The position numbers and the translations under genes are program-made. From contig NZ_JAUCZF010000002.1 in the NCBI RefSeq assembly GCF_030373245.1, positions 1-64,000 on the forward strand: DNA of 64,000 nt. Direction: 5' to 3'. Positions 1 to 10,462 of this stretch are shown piece by piece. The number at the start of each line of letters is the position of its first letter. Positions within the stretch are counted from its first letter, which is position 1. Source of the DNA: Hydrogenophaga sp. (GTDB lineage Bacteria; Pseudomonadota; Gammaproteobacteria; Burkholderiales; Burkholderiaceae_C). The notes under the pieces are model-generated. The model ran no database searches and was not told the DNA's origin. It was given only the letters and a program-made list of their open reading frames with translations.

Positions 1-58
1 TCGCGGGTCGCTGCCCCCCGAGGGGGCTGGGCCTGCCTTGGGGCGGCCCGGCGGCAGT
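1..58 (+). repeat. Intergenic GC-rich hairpin repeat, family B (copy truncated by window edge)
   Basis: cgcgggtcgctgccccccgagggggctgggcctgccttggggcggcccggcggc is the reverse complement of sequence at ~18525-18580 and ~18700-18760. Confidence 0.75.
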
Positions 59-1006
59 CCTGGTGACCCTCACGCTTCGCCGCATCGCGAGCCGATAACA
101 GACGCGGTGTCGAGGGCTCAGGTGGCGATCGTTGGTGCGGGCAACATGGGGGGCGCCATGGCCGCGCGGCTGGTCGGTCTGGGGTGGTCGGTGGTGGTGT
201 GTGACATCGACCCCGAGCGACAGTGTCAGGCGCAGAATGCAGGTGCCCGTCTGGCCGCACTGCCGCTGGACGCGGCGCAGGCTTTAGGGGACGAGGGCTT
301 GCTGATCGTCTGCGTGGTGGACGCCGCGCAGACCCGCGAGGTGTTGTTCGGCCCCGAGGGCGCTGCGCCGGGACTTCGCCGCGGGCAGGCGGTCATGCTG
401 TGCCCCACGATCGCACCCCATGACACCGTGCAGCTGGCTGCCGAGTTGCAGGCGCTTGGCATCGGCTGCATCGACGCCCCCATGTCCGGCGGCCCGGCGC
501 GTGCGCTCGACGGCAGCATGAGCCTGATGCTGGCTGGAGCCGATGACCTCCTGCTTCGCCACGAAGCCTTGCTCGCGGCCCTGTCCAGTCAGCGCTTTCG
601 CATCAGCGACCGCGTGGGCGACGGCGCACGCACGAAACTGGTGAACAACCTGCTGGCGGGTATCAACCTGATGGGTGCCGCCGAAGCCCTTGCCCTTGCC
701 GATCGTCTGGGTCTTGACCTCTCCACCACGCTGGACGTGATCGAACGCTCCAGCGGCCAGAGCTGGATCGGTTCGGACCGGTTGCGCCGGGCCCTGGCCG
801 GTGACATGTTGCCGCGCGCCCACATGAGCCTGCTGGGCAAAGACACGCGCCTGGCGGTGGAGGCGGCGCAGGGAGCGGGTTTTACCGGGCCGCTGGGGGC
901 GCAGACCGCTGCGGCGTTTGCCCAGGCCATGGCTGCGGGACTCACCGAGCAAGACGACGCGGCACTCCTGAGCTGGTTGCGCCAGTCGCTCGACCGACCG
1001 ACCTGA
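38..1006 (+). CDS. NAD(P)-dependent oxidoreductase, 3-hydroxyisobutyrate dehydrogenase family (true start probably ~107-146)
   Basis: VAIVGAGNMGGAMAARL Rossmann motif; DAPMSGGPARALDGSMSLMLAG; GARTKLVNNLL. Confidence 0.85.
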   Translation: MGRPGGSPGDPHASPHREPITDAVSRAQVAIVGAGNMGGAMAARLVGLGWSVVVCDIDPERQCQAQNAGARLAALPLDAAQALGDEGLLIVCVVDAAQTREVLFGPEGAAPGLRRGQAVMLCPTIAPHDTVQLAAELQALGIGCIDAPMSGGPARALDGSMSLMLAGADDLLLRHEALLAALSSQRFRISDRVGDGARTKLVNNLLAGINLMGAAEALALADRLGLDLSTTLDVIERSSGQSWIGSDRLRRALAGDMLPRAHMSLLGKDTRLAVEAAQGAGFTGPLGAQTAAAFAQAMAAGLTEQDDAALLSWLRQSLDRPT

Positions 1007-1087
1007 AGACTGGCGCACGCGGGCGACGTCGGCTTCCGGTCGATGCTGTGCGGAATCTGCGGGTGAACAGGCCTTGGGGCACTTTGT

Positions 1088-1394
1088 GCAGCCGACACCA
1101 CCTGCAAACGGCTTGCTCGACGCCCGTGAAGCGCTGGCGGCGGTGATCCTGCTGGACATCAACCTGCCCAAGGTCAATGGCCTGAGGTGTTGAGGCTACT
1201 CAAGGTACATGAACGTTTTCGATGCATCCTGTTGGGTGTGCTGAATTCGTTGCGGGAAGACCGCGACCTCAAGGCGGCGTACGATCTGGGGGTGAACTCG
1301 GACATCGAAAAAACCGATGGGCTTCAACCAGTGCAGCGAGGTGGCCGAGCAGATCGAACGTCAATGGGGCGTGCGCAATCAATGCCCTCACTGA
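1088..1394 (+). pseudogene. Decayed CheY-like response regulator receiver (two frameshifts)
   Basis: Frame fragments AVILLDINLPKVNGL / EVLRLLKVHERFRC..LREDRDLKAAYDLGVNSDIEKT / GFNQCSEVAEQIERQWGVRNQCPH*; shifts near 1183 and 1315. Confidence 0.75.
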
Positions 1395-1409
1395 AGATCC
1401 AGGAGACCC

Positions 1410-1859
1410 ATGCTGAACATTCTTATTCCCGTCGACGGCTCCGAGCCATCCTTGCAGGCCGTGCACCACGCCCTGCAACTGGTGGGCGCTGGCCTCAAGG
1501 CCCGCTTCGTGGTGGCCAATGTGCAAGAAACCGCCAATCTGTACGAGCTGGTGGTCGCCCACGACCCGGGCGTGCTGCAAAAGGTGAGCGAAGAGGCCGG
1601 TTACGACCTGATGCGCCTGGCTGTGAAGTTTCTGCAGGCGGCGGGTCAGCAGGTGGTGCAGGACGTGAGCACCGGTGACCCGGCGCACATGCTGGTCGAG
1701 GTCATCGAGCGCCAGGGCTGTGACGCCGTGATCATGTCGGCGCGCGGTGCTGGCCTGCGCGCGGTGGTGATGGGCTCGGTGTCGCAGGAAATGGTGCAGG
1801 CCTCGCCCGTGCCGGTCACCCTGGTGAAAGCTCACCCTGAGTCGACCCCCCGCGACTGA
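1410..1859 (+). CDS. Universal stress protein (UspA family)
   Basis: MLNILIPVDGSEPSLQAVHHAL...GCDAVIMSARGAGLRAVVMGSVSQEMVQASPVPVTLVK. Confidence 0.9.
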   Translation: MLNILIPVDGSEPSLQAVHHALQLVGAGLKARFVVANVQETANLYELVVAHDPGVLQKVSEEAGYDLMRLAVKFLQAAGQQVVQDVSTGDPAHMLVEVIERQGCDAVIMSARGAGLRAVVMGSVSQEMVQASPVPVTLVKAHPESTPRD

Positions 1860-1873
1860 GTGACCCCGAACCA

Positions 1874-1904
1874 GCCAGGCCGCCAGCGCGGCCTGGCTTT
1901 TTTT
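1874..1904 (+). terminator. Rho-independent terminator after usp
   Basis: gccaggccgccagcgcggcctggc followed by ttttttt. Confidence 0.85.
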
Positions 1905-2073
1905 CGCCTGTGCGGCTGGTGCCGAGCGGTCGCGCGGCGCGTATCGTGCTGGTTATGTGTCCAGATTACGTTTAGAGAAACGAATTTACTAATACGGAAC
2001 TTTGAGGTACAGTCTGGGCGCGCTGCCGCTGCCATCGCTTCGGCGTGACGCGCCGCATTGGAGCCCCGCCCGC

Positions 2074-3795
2074 ATGGCCACCTACCAGTACCCGACTTTT
2101 CCGTACCGAGCGCCCCACGACCTCATGGCCGACGCGCCCCGGCGCCGCCCGCTGGTGATCATCGGCGCCGGCCCGGTCGGCCTGGCCGCCGCCATCGACG
2201 CGCGGCAACACGGCCTGGACGTGATCGTGTTCGACGAGGACGACAGTGTGTCTTTCGGCTCGCGCGCCGTCTGCTACGCCAAGCGGGCGCTGGAAATCCT
2301 GGATCGCCTGGGGGTGGGCGAGGAGGTGGTGAACAAGGGTGTGAGCTGGAATGTGGGCCGCACCTTTCTGCGCGAAGAAGAGGTCTACCGCTTCAATCTC
2401 GTGCCCGACGCTGGCCACAAGCGCCCCGGCATGATCAACCTGCAGCAGTACCACCTGGAAGAGGCGCTGGTGCGGCGCGCCGAAGCTCTCGGCGTGGACC
2501 TGCGCTGGAAATACCAGGTGACCGGCGTGACGCCGCTGGAAGACGGCGCGCGCGTCAGCCTGGAAACGCCCGATGGTGCCTTCGACATCGAGGCCGACTG
2601 GCTGATCGTGGCCGACGGCGCGCGCTCGAATGTGCGCCGCCAGCTCGGGCTGGACATCGAAGGCCATGTGTTCAAAGACCGCTTCCTGATCGCCGACGTG
2701 GTCATGAAGGCCGACTTTCCGGCCGAGCGCTGGTTCTGGTTCGATCCGCCGTTCCACCCCAACCAGTCGGTGCTGCTGCACAAACAGAGTGACAACGTCT
2801 GGCGCATTGACTTTCAGCTTGGCTGGGATGCCGATCCGGAGGAAGAGAAGAAGCCGGAAAACATCCTGCCGCGTGTGAAGGCGATGCTGGGCGATGAGCG
2901 CGAGTTTGAACTGGAGTGGGCCAGCATCTACACCTTCCAGTGTCGGCGCATGACGCAGTTTCGCCACGGCCACCTGCTGTTTGCCGGAGACGCGGCGCAC
3001 CAGGTGTCGCCGTTTGGTGCGCGCGGCGCCAACTCTGGCTTTCAGGACACCGACGATCTGATCTGGAAACTCGCGCTGGTCATCAAGGGCCTGGCGCCCG
3101 CCGTACTCCTCGACAGCTACGACACCGACCGCGTCTACGCCGCCGATGAGAACATTCGCAACTCCACCCGATCCACCGACTTCATCACGCCCAAGAGTGC
3201 AGTCAGCAAGCTGTTTCGCAACGCCGCGCTGGAGCTTGCTCGCAGCCAGCCGTTTGCGCGCAAGCTGGTCAACTCAGGGCGCCTGAGCATGCCCTCGTTC
3301 CTGGTCAATTCCGCGCTCAATACGCCCGATACCGATGTGTTCGCGGGCGACATGGTGCCCGGCGCGCCGCTGGACGACGCCCCGGTGCGCATGGCCGGGC
3401 AAGACACCTGGCTGCTCGACCAGCTGGGCAACCGCATTGTGTTGCTCGCGTTTGTGGACCGGATCGAGGCCATTGGCGGTGCGCTTGCCGAGTTGCAGGC
3501 GCAAAGCGCAGCGCTGGCTGCCCAGGCCATACCGGTGGAGGTGATCTGGGTCATGGCTCACGCCGGCGCAACCCCTGCCGACAGCGTCACGCTGCACGAC
3601 CGGGACGGCCTGATGGCGCAGCGGCTCGACGCCCGCCCCGGCAGCGTCTATCTGATCCGCCCCGACCAGCATGTGGCCGCGCGCTGGCGTACCTTCGATC
3701 CCGGACGTCTGCAGGCGGCTTTGCGCCGCGCGACCGGTCACGAAATGGCTCACAGCGCGGCCAGTCGGCGCGTCGGTGAAACCGTTACCGAGTGA
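2074..3795 (+). CDS. FAD-dependent aromatic-ring monooxygenase (PHBH-fold family)
   Basis: PLVIIGAGPVGLAAAIDARQHGLDVIVFDED; LLFAGDAAHQVSPFGARGANSGFQDTDDLIWKLALV. Confidence 0.88.
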   Translation: MATYQYPTFPYRAPHDLMADAPRRRPLVIIGAGPVGLAAAIDARQHGLDVIVFDEDDSVSFGSRAVCYAKRALEILDRLGVGEEVVNKGVSWNVGRTFLREEEVYRFNLVPDAGHKRPGMINLQQYHLEEALVRRAEALGVDLRWKYQVTGVTPLEDGARVSLETPDGAFDIEADWLIVADGARSNVRRQLGLDIEGHVFKDRFLIADVVMKADFPAERWFWFDPPFHPNQSVLLHKQSDNVWRIDFQLGWDADPEEEKKPENILPRVKAMLGDEREFELEWASIYTFQCRRMTQFRHGHLLFAGDAAHQVSPFGARGANSGFQDTDDLIWKLALVIKGLAPAVLLDSYDTDRVYAADENIRNSTRSTDFITPKSAVSKLFRNAALELARSQPFARKLVNSGRLSMPSFLVNSALNTPDTDVFAGDMVPGAPLDDAPVRMAGQDTWLLDQLGNRIVLLAFVDRIEAIGGALAELQAQSAALAAQAIPVEVIWVMAHAGATPADSVTLHDRDGLMAQRLDARPGSVYLIRPDQHVAARWRTFDPGRLQAALRRATGHEMAHSAASRRVGETVTE

Positions 3796-3809
3796 ACCCG
3801 GAGCACCCT

Positions 3810-4037
3810 ATGCCCTTGCAACTTCAACCCAATCTCGCCGAGCCCGGCCAGCGCTATTTCCGCGACTTCACTCCCGGCGACGACTTTTACGAAGCGCTGA
3901 TCGACGCCCACCGCGGCCTCAGCGACGAACAAAGCCAGCTGCTCAACGCCAAGCTGATCCTGCTGCTGGCCAATCAGGTGGGTGACATCGCCGCTCTCAA
4001 AGAAGCCTTGGCGATCGCGCGAGAGAACCTGGCCTGA
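3810..4037 (+). CDS. Small DUF2783-like protein
   Basis: MPLQLQPNLAEPGQRYFRDFTPGDDFYEALIDAHRGLSDEQSQLLNAKLILLLANQVGD; directly follows the FAD monooxygenase. Confidence 0.7.
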   Translation: MPLQLQPNLAEPGQRYFRDFTPGDDFYEALIDAHRGLSDEQSQLLNAKLILLLANQVGDIAALKEALAIARENLA

Positions 4038-4106
4038 ACGCCAGACGACTGTTCCACGCGGTGTGCTGATCCGCTGCCCTTTCCTTCCATTCAGGAGACC
4101 TTCCCC

Positions 4107-4646
4107 ATGCTCAACATCCGCAAGATCCACCATGTGGCCTACCGCTGCCGCGACGCCAAGGAAACCGTCGAGTGGTATCGCAAGCACCTCGACATGGACT
4201 TCGTGCTGGCCATCGCCGAGGACCATGTGCCGTCCACCCACGCCCCCGATCCCTACATGCACCTGTTCATGGATGCGGGCGGCGGCAATGTGCTCGCCTT
4301 CTTCGAGCTGCCGAACTCACCCGAGATGGGTCGCGACCCCAACACGCCGGAATGGGTACAGCACATCGCGCTCGAGGTGGAGTCGGTTCAGGTGCTGGAG
4401 ACCGCCAAAGCGCGGCTGGAGGCTGCTGGCATCCCGGTGATTGGCATCACCGACCACACCATCTTCAAGAGCATCTACTTCTTCGATCCCAACGGCCACC
4501 GCCTGGAGCTGGCTGCCAATACCGCCACGCCCGAGATGATGAAGAAGCTCGACGACGTGAAGTGGGACATGCTCGAAGAATGGTCCAAGACCAAGCGCGC
4601 GCCCAAGCACGCCGCCTGGATGCACGAGCGCGAATTCACCGCGTAG
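4107..4646 (+). CDS. VOC (glyoxalase/dioxygenase superfamily) protein
   Basis: KIHHVAYRCRDAKETVEWYRKHLDMDF...HIALEVESV...SIYFFDPNGHRLELA. Confidence 0.85.
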   Translation: MLNIRKIHHVAYRCRDAKETVEWYRKHLDMDFVLAIAEDHVPSTHAPDPYMHLFMDAGGGNVLAFFELPNSPEMGRDPNTPEWVQHIALEVESVQVLETAKARLEAAGIPVIGITDHTIFKSIYFFDPNGHRLELAANTATPEMMKKLDDVKWDMLEEWSKTKRAPKHAAWMHEREFTA

Positions 4647-4972
4647 CGGTAGCCGGGCACCGAGGGCTCGATGCGAGGCCCGGGTGCCGAGGCGACTCTG
4701 AACAGGTCCTAGCGAGGGTCCGCAAGGATTCGGTCTCAAACGGGCGTCTGACGCACCCGTTGGCCTGCATGTGCGTGCTGGCTCCCGATGCGCCAGCAGG
4801 CCCGCCAGCCACCCCGTTTGGGACCCGAACGCCCATCGTGGTAGCTCTGAACACCATCCTGAAGGCCTGAACTGGCGGCGAAATACCCCTCAAGTCGGCG
4901 CTTAAGCGGCCGAAATCCCTCAGGAACACCTGGAAAGTCTTGCTCCAGGACCCGTGAAAGAGGGGGTTTTCC

Positions 4973-5629
4973 ATGATCAACATTTCCACCCAGCTGCCCG
5001 CGGTCTGGACCCCGCAGGCTGCGCAGTCGCCCGCCGCGGTGGCCGCCGTGGCGCCCATCCGTCCCGTGCAGGAAAGTGGCCGCAATGGGCAGTCTGGCGC
5101 TGGCGCCGACCCTGAAACGCAGGCGTCCCGCCAGGGTCGTCGTCGGCCCGAGTCCGAATCGGCACCGATATTGCCGCGCAGGTCCGGCCAGGAAGAAGAT
5201 TCCACCGGCGCTCTGCGCAGCACGAGCACCGCGCAGGCAGAGCGGCTGTCGCAAGCCGATGCCGAACAGCGCGCCGAGCAGGAAGCGGCTCAGCAAGCCG
5301 CGGAGGCCGCGCGGCGCGAGCAGCTTCAGTCCGTGCTGACCAATGTCTGGAAAGCGAGTGCGGCGGTGGTGGACCGGGTGCTGGGTCGCGATGATGACGC
5401 CGCAGGCGGTGCATCACCGGTCAGCGGCGCCGCGGGTGGGGCTGCGGAGCGCGCCCCAGGTCGCTCGCAGCCAGCTGAACAGCTCTCGCTACCCTGGCCA
5501 GTGCAGCCGCAGGAGCGCGCCTTGCCCACCGCAATGAATGACGGCCGTGTGCCCGTGGCCTACGATGAGCGGGGCAACAGCAGCCTGGAGCCGATGGAGC
5601 CTGGCGCCCTGATCAGCCGCCGGGTCTGA
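4973..5629 (+). CDS. Hypothetical Ala/Gln/Glu-rich protein
   Basis: ORF with clear 3' terminator; no family recognised. Confidence 0.6.
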   Translation: MINISTQLPAVWTPQAAQSPAAVAAVAPIRPVQESGRNGQSGAGADPETQASRQGRRRPESESAPILPRRSGQEEDSTGALRSTSTAQAERLSQADAEQRAEQEAAQQAAEAARREQLQSVLTNVWKASAAVVDRVLGRDDDAAGGASPVSGAAGGAAERAPGRSQPAEQLSLPWPVQPQERALPTAMNDGRVPVAYDERGNSSLEPMEPGALISRRV

Positions 5630-5661
5630 AGCCAGTTCCGGCGCGCAGGCACTCCAGCTCC

Positions 5662-5705
5662 AAAAAAAGACCCCGAATGCGCTGACGCATTCGGGGTCTT
5701 TTTTT
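5662..5705. terminator. Bidirectional rho-independent terminator
   Basis: aaaaaaagaccccgaatgcg ctga cgcattcggggtcttttttt, between convergent genes. Confidence 0.93.
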
Positions 5706-5736
5706 GGGTCTGCACCACCCGTGTGGTGTGTAAGGA

Positions 5737-8013
5737 TCAGATCGGGCTCACCGACTCGAACTGCCGCAACGAGAGCTGCGTGGCCTCCATGTCGTGGATG
5801 AGCTGCATATCCAGACCGGTTGGCAGGGGCGGGCCTTCTCTGTCGCTGGCCAGTTGCTCAATCAGCTCTGCCGTCTTCACGATGGCACGAAAACCCAGCA
5901 GCATCGCCGTGCCCTTGAGCTTGTGGGCGTTGTACTGGATGTCGGCGCGATCCTTGCCCTTGAGCGCAGCCAGCAGCACGTGCAAGGTGCCTTCGGGCGG
6001 TTCAAACAAGGTCTCAAGCATCTCGTTCATCGACTCGTCGGGCATCATGGAAAGGATCTCCCGGTAAGACTCGGCATCGATCACGACTTCGCGCGGCACG
6101 ATCGGTCTTTGCAGACGAACCGGCAGCTCACTGGCCGACAGCGGTGCAGCGCTGCTGGCACGCGCTGGCGTGTCGTCCGCGGCGGTGGGGTCGAGCAGGC
6201 CGCACCGGCGAAGCGCGCGCTTGAGTTCGTCAGCCTGCAAGGGCTTGCTGGTGAATTCGGAGACGCCCACTTCCAGCGCCCGCTTGCGGGTGTCGTTCAC
6301 CACATCGGCAGTGACCAGGATCACCGGGATGTCCCCGGTGGAGCCACCCAGGCGGCGGATGGCCTCGGTCGTCGCCAGCCCATCGAGCAGCGGCATGTGA
6401 TAGTCCAGCAGCACCACGTCAAAGGGCAGGCTTGCCAGCAACTGCAGCGCCTCCTCGCCGTTCTCGCAGAACGTGGCATCGTGACCCATCTTCTGCAGCA
6501 GGATGCTCATGTACTTGAGGTTGATCGGGTGGTCTTCGGCCACCAGCACGCGCAGACTCCGGCTGGGCGCCAAGCCCATGTGGCTGCTCACGCCCGCCTC
6601 GGGCGGATCGGTCTCGGTCAGCGCCAGGCTGACGGTGAATACAGACCCCACGCCGGGGCTGCTGATGACCTCGATGTCGCCGCCCATCATGCGGGCCAGG
6701 TTGCGCGAGATCTCCAGCCCCAGACCGGTGCCGCCAATGCGCCGGCGCAGCGAATTGTCGGCCTGGTAGAAGCGGGTGAACAGCTGGGACACGGTGGTCG
6801 GGTCCATGCCGACACCGGTGTCGCTGACCCGGATCTCCACACCCGCTGCGCCATCGGCGCGGCGGCGAAGCTCGGCCCTGACCTCACCGGCTGGCGTGAA
6901 CTTGATGGCGTTGTTGATCAGGTTGAAGAGGATCTGGCGCAGGCGCGTGGCGTCGGCCTCGACCCAGGTGGGCAGATCGGGGGCGACGCAGATGTCCAGC
7001 TCAAGCCCCTTGTCGCGCGCGGCCACCTGCATGAGGCCATCGACCTCCTGCACCACCGTTTGAATATGCACCGGTGCCACCGACAGTTTGAGCGTGCCCG
7101 ACTCCATGGTCGAGACATCGAGGATGTCGTTGAGCACACCCAGCAGGTGCAGGGCGGAATCGCGTGCAGTCTGCAGGTAGTCGCGCTGATGGCCAGTGAG
7201 GTTGGGCTCATCCATCAGGTTGAGCATGCCCAGCAAGCCCTGAAACGGTGTGCGGATCTCGTGACTCATGTTGGCCAGGAACACGCTCTTGCCCCGGTTG
7301 GCCGCCTCCGCCTGGTCGCGCGCTTCGGCCACCGCGGCGTTGAGCGACTGCAGTGCGCTGTACTGCTGCTGCTGTCTTCGGATATGGCCGACCAGCAAAC
7401 TGACAAAGAGCAGCATCACCACGCACTGAACCGCCGCCAGCGCAATCACGAGTCTGCTCTGTTGCTGGAGCTGCGAGTTGCGTTCGTCCAGAAAGCGGGC
7501 GACGGCGCGGTTGGCCTGGCGGGTCAGCTCAGAGAGCTGGGGCAGCAGCCCCTGGATGGCCTGATCCAGCTGCGCGATCGAAGCGGGTGTGGCGGCCAGG
7601 CTTTCGGGCTGGGCAAACAGCGGATCGGCCAGGGCGGTGAAATCGCGAACAGAGCCAATCGCCTGCTGGTACTCTACCGAGCCTTCCAGCAGATCGCGCC
7701 GCGGGATCCGGGTGATCAGGTCGATGCGGCTGAGGAACACTTCGTAGCGCGCCTGCAGCTCATAAGGATCCGCCGAAGCGGGCTCGCGCTCAGTCTGGAT
7801 CAGCACCTGGTCTAGTCGGGACAGCTCGCGTTCCAGCTGGTAGGCCTGCCACATGATGGAGTCGACCTGGTTGGTGGACACATCGTCCAGCAAGCGCAAC
7901 TGCTGCCACTGGATCCAGCCCAGTGGCGTAAGCGTCACCGCCAGCATCACCGCGATCGCGGTGAGCCAGTGACGCCGCTGCCAGGTTGACAGGTTGGGCA
8001 TGAGGGGCTTCAT
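5737..8013 (-). CDS. Hybrid sensor histidine kinase (TM-periplasmic-TM, HisKA, HATPase, REC, Hpt)
   Basis: [61 protein letters not shown]. Confidence 0.93.
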   Translation of the reverse strand: MKPLMPNLSTWQRRHWLTAIAVMLAVTLTPLGWIQWQQLRLLDDVSTNQVDSIMWQAYQLERELSRLDQVLIQTEREPASADPYELQARYEVFLSRIDLITRIPRRDLLEGSVEYQQAIGSVRDFTALADPLFAQPESLAATPASIAQLDQAIQGLLPQLSELTRQANRAVARFLDERNSQLQQQSRLVIALAAVQCVVMLLFVSLLVGHIRRQQQQYSALQSLNAAVAEARDQAEAANRGKSVFLANMSHEIRTPFQGLLGMLNLMDEPNLTGHQRDYLQTARDSALHLLGVLNDILDVSTMESGTLKLSVAPVHIQTVVQEVDGLMQVAARDKGLELDICVAPDLPTWVEADATRLRQILFNLINNAIKFTPAGEVRAELRRRADGAAGVEIRVSDTGVGMDPTTVSQLFTRFYQADNSLRRRIGGTGLGLEISRNLARMMGGDIEVISSPGVGSVFTVSLALTETDPPEAGVSSHMGLAPSRSLRVLVAEDHPINLKYMSILLQKMGHDATFCENGEEALQLLASLPFDVVLLDYHMPLLDGLATTEAIRRLGGSTGDIPVILVTADVVNDTRKRALEVGVSEFTSKPLQADELKRALRRCGLLDPTAADDTPARASSAAPLSASELPVRLQRPIVPREVVIDAESYREILSMMPDESMNEMLETLFEPPEGTLHVLLAALKGKDRADIQYNAHKLKGTAMLLGFRAIVKTAELIEQLASDREGPPLPTGLDMQLIHDMEATQLSLRQFESVSPI

Positions 8014-8513
8014 TGCACGTCAAGTGCCTTGAGCTGCCAGATGGAACGCTCGTAGTAGGTGGAGGAGCGCAGTTCGCTGCTGTCGTCAAACGGATAGACA
8101 ACGAACAGAGGGCCTTTTTCGCGCACCGGCATCGGCTGGTCATCGAGCAGCCGCGCCACGATGACTTTGTGCCGGGTGGTGTCGGCCACCGGAATGCTGA
8201 TCTTGTAGTCGTTGATCGCCACGGCACTCACCGTGCTGCCGCTGGCCTTCACCGCTGCCAGCACGTCCGCCAGCAGCGGTCCGGTGAATTTCACGGGCTT
8301 GTCGTACCAGGGCGTGCGGGTGGTGAAGCTGTGTTGGGGAAGCGCTTCCATCATCTTCATGTCGAAGCGGGCTTTGTCCCCCGCGTTCTTCAAGCCGATC
8401 TTGCCGCTGACCGTGAGCACCGGCCGCTCGGTGGGTGGCTTGAGCGCCATGGTTGCACTGGAAACGCCCAGACCGGTCACGAGCAGCAGGGCGGAAAAAT
8501 GGCGACGTTTCAT
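8010..8513 (-). CDS. Exported protein related to the oxidoreductase molybdopterin-binding (sulfite-oxidase fold) family
   Basis: Signal peptide; LTVSGKI...FTGPLLADVLAAV...INDYKISIPVAD...GPLFVVYPFD; overlaps the kinase start by 4 nt. Confidence 0.7.
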   Translation of the reverse strand: MKRRHFSALLLVTGLGVSSATMALKPPTERPVLTVSGKIGLKNAGDKARFDMKMMEALPQHSFTTRTPWYDKPVKFTGPLLADVLAAVKASGSTVSAVAINDYKISIPVADTTRHKVIVARLLDDQPMPVREKGPLFVVYPFDDSSELRSSTYYERSIWQLKALDVQ

Positions 8514-8559
8514 GATGAGGATTCCTTTGAATGGGGAGAAAAATGCGTGGGAAGGGAAC

Positions 8560-9651
8560 TCAGATGCGGTGACGAACCGCGGTGGTGGTGCTGGACAAGC
8601 GTTCGAGCAAGGCAGGTGCGATCTGCGTCAGCGGAAGCACTTCGTGAGCGGCGCCGCACTGAATGGCCATGCGCGGCATGCCGAAGACCACACAGCTCGC
8701 TTCGTCCTGCACCAGGTTGTAGCTGCCCGCATCTTTCATTTCGCGCATGGCCTGGGCACCATCGCCACCCATGCCGGTCAGCATCACGCCCAGGGCATTG
8801 GGACCGAGCACGCGCGCGGCCGATCGAAACAGCACCTCCACCGAGGGTCGATGCCGGTTCACCGGTTCGGTGTCTTCGACCACAGCGACGTAGTTGGATC
8901 CGCTGCGATCGATGCGCAGGTGGTGCCCGCCGGGTGCCAGGTAGGCGTGACCCGGCAAGAGGCGATCGCCGTGGCGGGCCTCGGCCACACGGATGCGGCA
9001 GAGCGAATTGAGGCGGGCCGCGAAGCTTGTGGTGAAGCCCGGCGGCATGTGTTGCGTGATCACGATGGCAGGCGAGTCGGCCGGCATCGGCGTGAGCACC
9101 TCGCGGATCGCTTCGGTGCCGCCGGTGGAAGCGCCGATGCAGATGACCTTTTCGGTCGACAGGCGGGGCAGAGGCGCGCTGATCACCGGTGCATCGGGCG
9201 GTGCGCTGCTGGCACTGCTCAGCGACCCGCTCTTGTGGCGGCCCACTTTGGCGCTGGCGGCGATTCGGATCTTTTCGACGATGTCGCTGGCGAGCTCATT
9301 CAGGCCAGTTGTCACGCCGATGCGCGGCTTTGCGACAAAGTCCACCGCACCGAGTTCCAGCGCTCGCAGAGTGACCTCGGCGCCCTGCTCAGTGAGCGTC
9401 GAGACCATGAGCACCGGCATCGGCCGCAGGCGCATCAGGCGCGATAGGAACTCAAGACCGTCCATGCGTGGCATCTCCACGTCCAGCGTGATTACGTCCG
9501 GGTTGAGCTCGCGGATCATCTCGCGCGCCACCAGAGGGTCGCTGGCTGCACCCACACACACCATGTCCCGCTGGCGGTTGATGATTTCGGTCAGCAGGCT
9601 TCGCACCAGCGCCGAGTCGTCAACCACCACCACCGAAGTTTTTCTTGTCAT
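8560..9651 (-). CDS. cheB: Chemotaxis protein-glutamate methylesterase/deamidase CheB
   Basis: [69 protein letters not shown]. Confidence 0.95.
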   Translation of the reverse strand: MTRKTSVVVVDDSALVRSLLTEIINRQRDMVCVGAASDPLVAREMIRELNPDVITLDVEMPRMDGLEFLSRLMRLRPMPVLMVSTLTEQGAEVTLRALELGAVDFVAKPRIGVTTGLNELASDIVEKIRIAASAKVGRHKSGSLSSASSAPPDAPVISAPLPRLSTEKVICIGASTGGTEAIREVLTPMPADSPAIVITQHMPPGFTTSFAARLNSLCRIRVAEARHGDRLLPGHAYLAPGGHHLRIDRSGSNYVAVVEDTEPVNRHRPSVEVLFRSAARVLGPNALGVMLTGMGGDGAQAMREMKDAGSYNLVQDEASCVVFGMPRMAIQCGAAHEVLPLTQIAPALLERLSSTTTAVRHRI

Positions 9652-9763
9652 GTTGATCCCCTAAACCATCGTGTCCTGTCGGTCTCCCAAGATGCCGCCT
9701 TGACCCGTAACACCCTGAACCGGATCGCATCCAGTAGGGCCGAGTGCAGCGCAGCCGGGCTGC

Positions 9764-10462
9764 TCAGAAAAGGTCCACCGATCCTCCTACTGCGGCCTTG
9801 ACCACCACCGAAGCAAGTCCCTTGCGCTCCTGCGTGGCCAGAGTCTCGGGGTGAGAGTGCGCCAGGCGCTTGACCATGGCCTTGCCGGTGACCGGGAAGT
9901 AGCAGACCTTGCGTGGATGGATGTCGAGCACGTCCTTGGAGACGATCGCGATGCGCTCGGTATGCAGGTAGTCGAGCACGAACTCGGTGTTGCGCTCGCC
10001 CACGTTCATGGTGGTGAAGCTGTGCATCACCTGACCACCACCAAAAACCTTGGCCTGCATCGCCTCGCGTCGGGCGCCGAGCTTGAGCATTTCGTTGATC
10101 AGCAGCTCCATGGCGTAGGAGCCATAGCGCCCAGACGTATCGCCGCCACCCTCGGGCAGCATGAAATGATTCATGCCACCGACCCGCGCCTGAGGGTCCC
10201 AGATGCAGGCTGCGATGCAAGAGCCGAGTACGGTCATGACCATCATGTCGTCGCGGGTCACGTAGTACTCGCCCGGCAGCACCTTGACGGTATCGACCCG
10301 GAAATGGTGGTCGTGATAGAAGAAAGATGCCTCGCCCGGCTTGGGTTTTTGCTGCTTGAGCAGATCGACGCGCGAACCTGCGGGCACACCCAGGCGGGGC
10401 GGCGGGGTGGTCGTGATGGGGCTGGCGCGGGGTGGTTGCGCGGCTGATCGGGTGTCAAACAC
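9764..10462 (-). CDS. cheD: Chemoreceptor glutamine deamidase CheD (GTG start)
   Basis: MVMTVLGSCIAACIWDPQARVGGMNHFMLPEG; overlaps cheR end. Confidence 0.92.
   Translation of the reverse strand: MFDTRSAAQPPRASPITTTPPPRLGVPAGSRVDLLKQQKPKPGEASFFYHDHHFRVDTVKVLPGEYYVTRDDMMVMTVLGSCIAACIWDPQARVGGMNHFMLPEGGGDTSGRYGSYAMELLINEMLKLGARREAMQAKVFGGGQVMHSFTTMNVGERNTEFVLDYLHTERIAIVSKDVLDIHPRKVCYFPVTGKAMVKRLAHSHPETLATQERKGLASVVVKAAVGGSVDLF

Noticed and set aside
91-98. GCCGATAA sigma-28 -10 word
   Set aside because: No -35 at proper spacing and lies at the start of an oxidoreductase gene; chance match.
284-1177. Long minus-strand ORFs opposite known genes (e.g. 284-1177, 5794-7815, 52586-54352, 58942-60405)
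   Set aside because: They lie antisense to well-supported CDS and are expected from high-GC codon structure; no family motifs.
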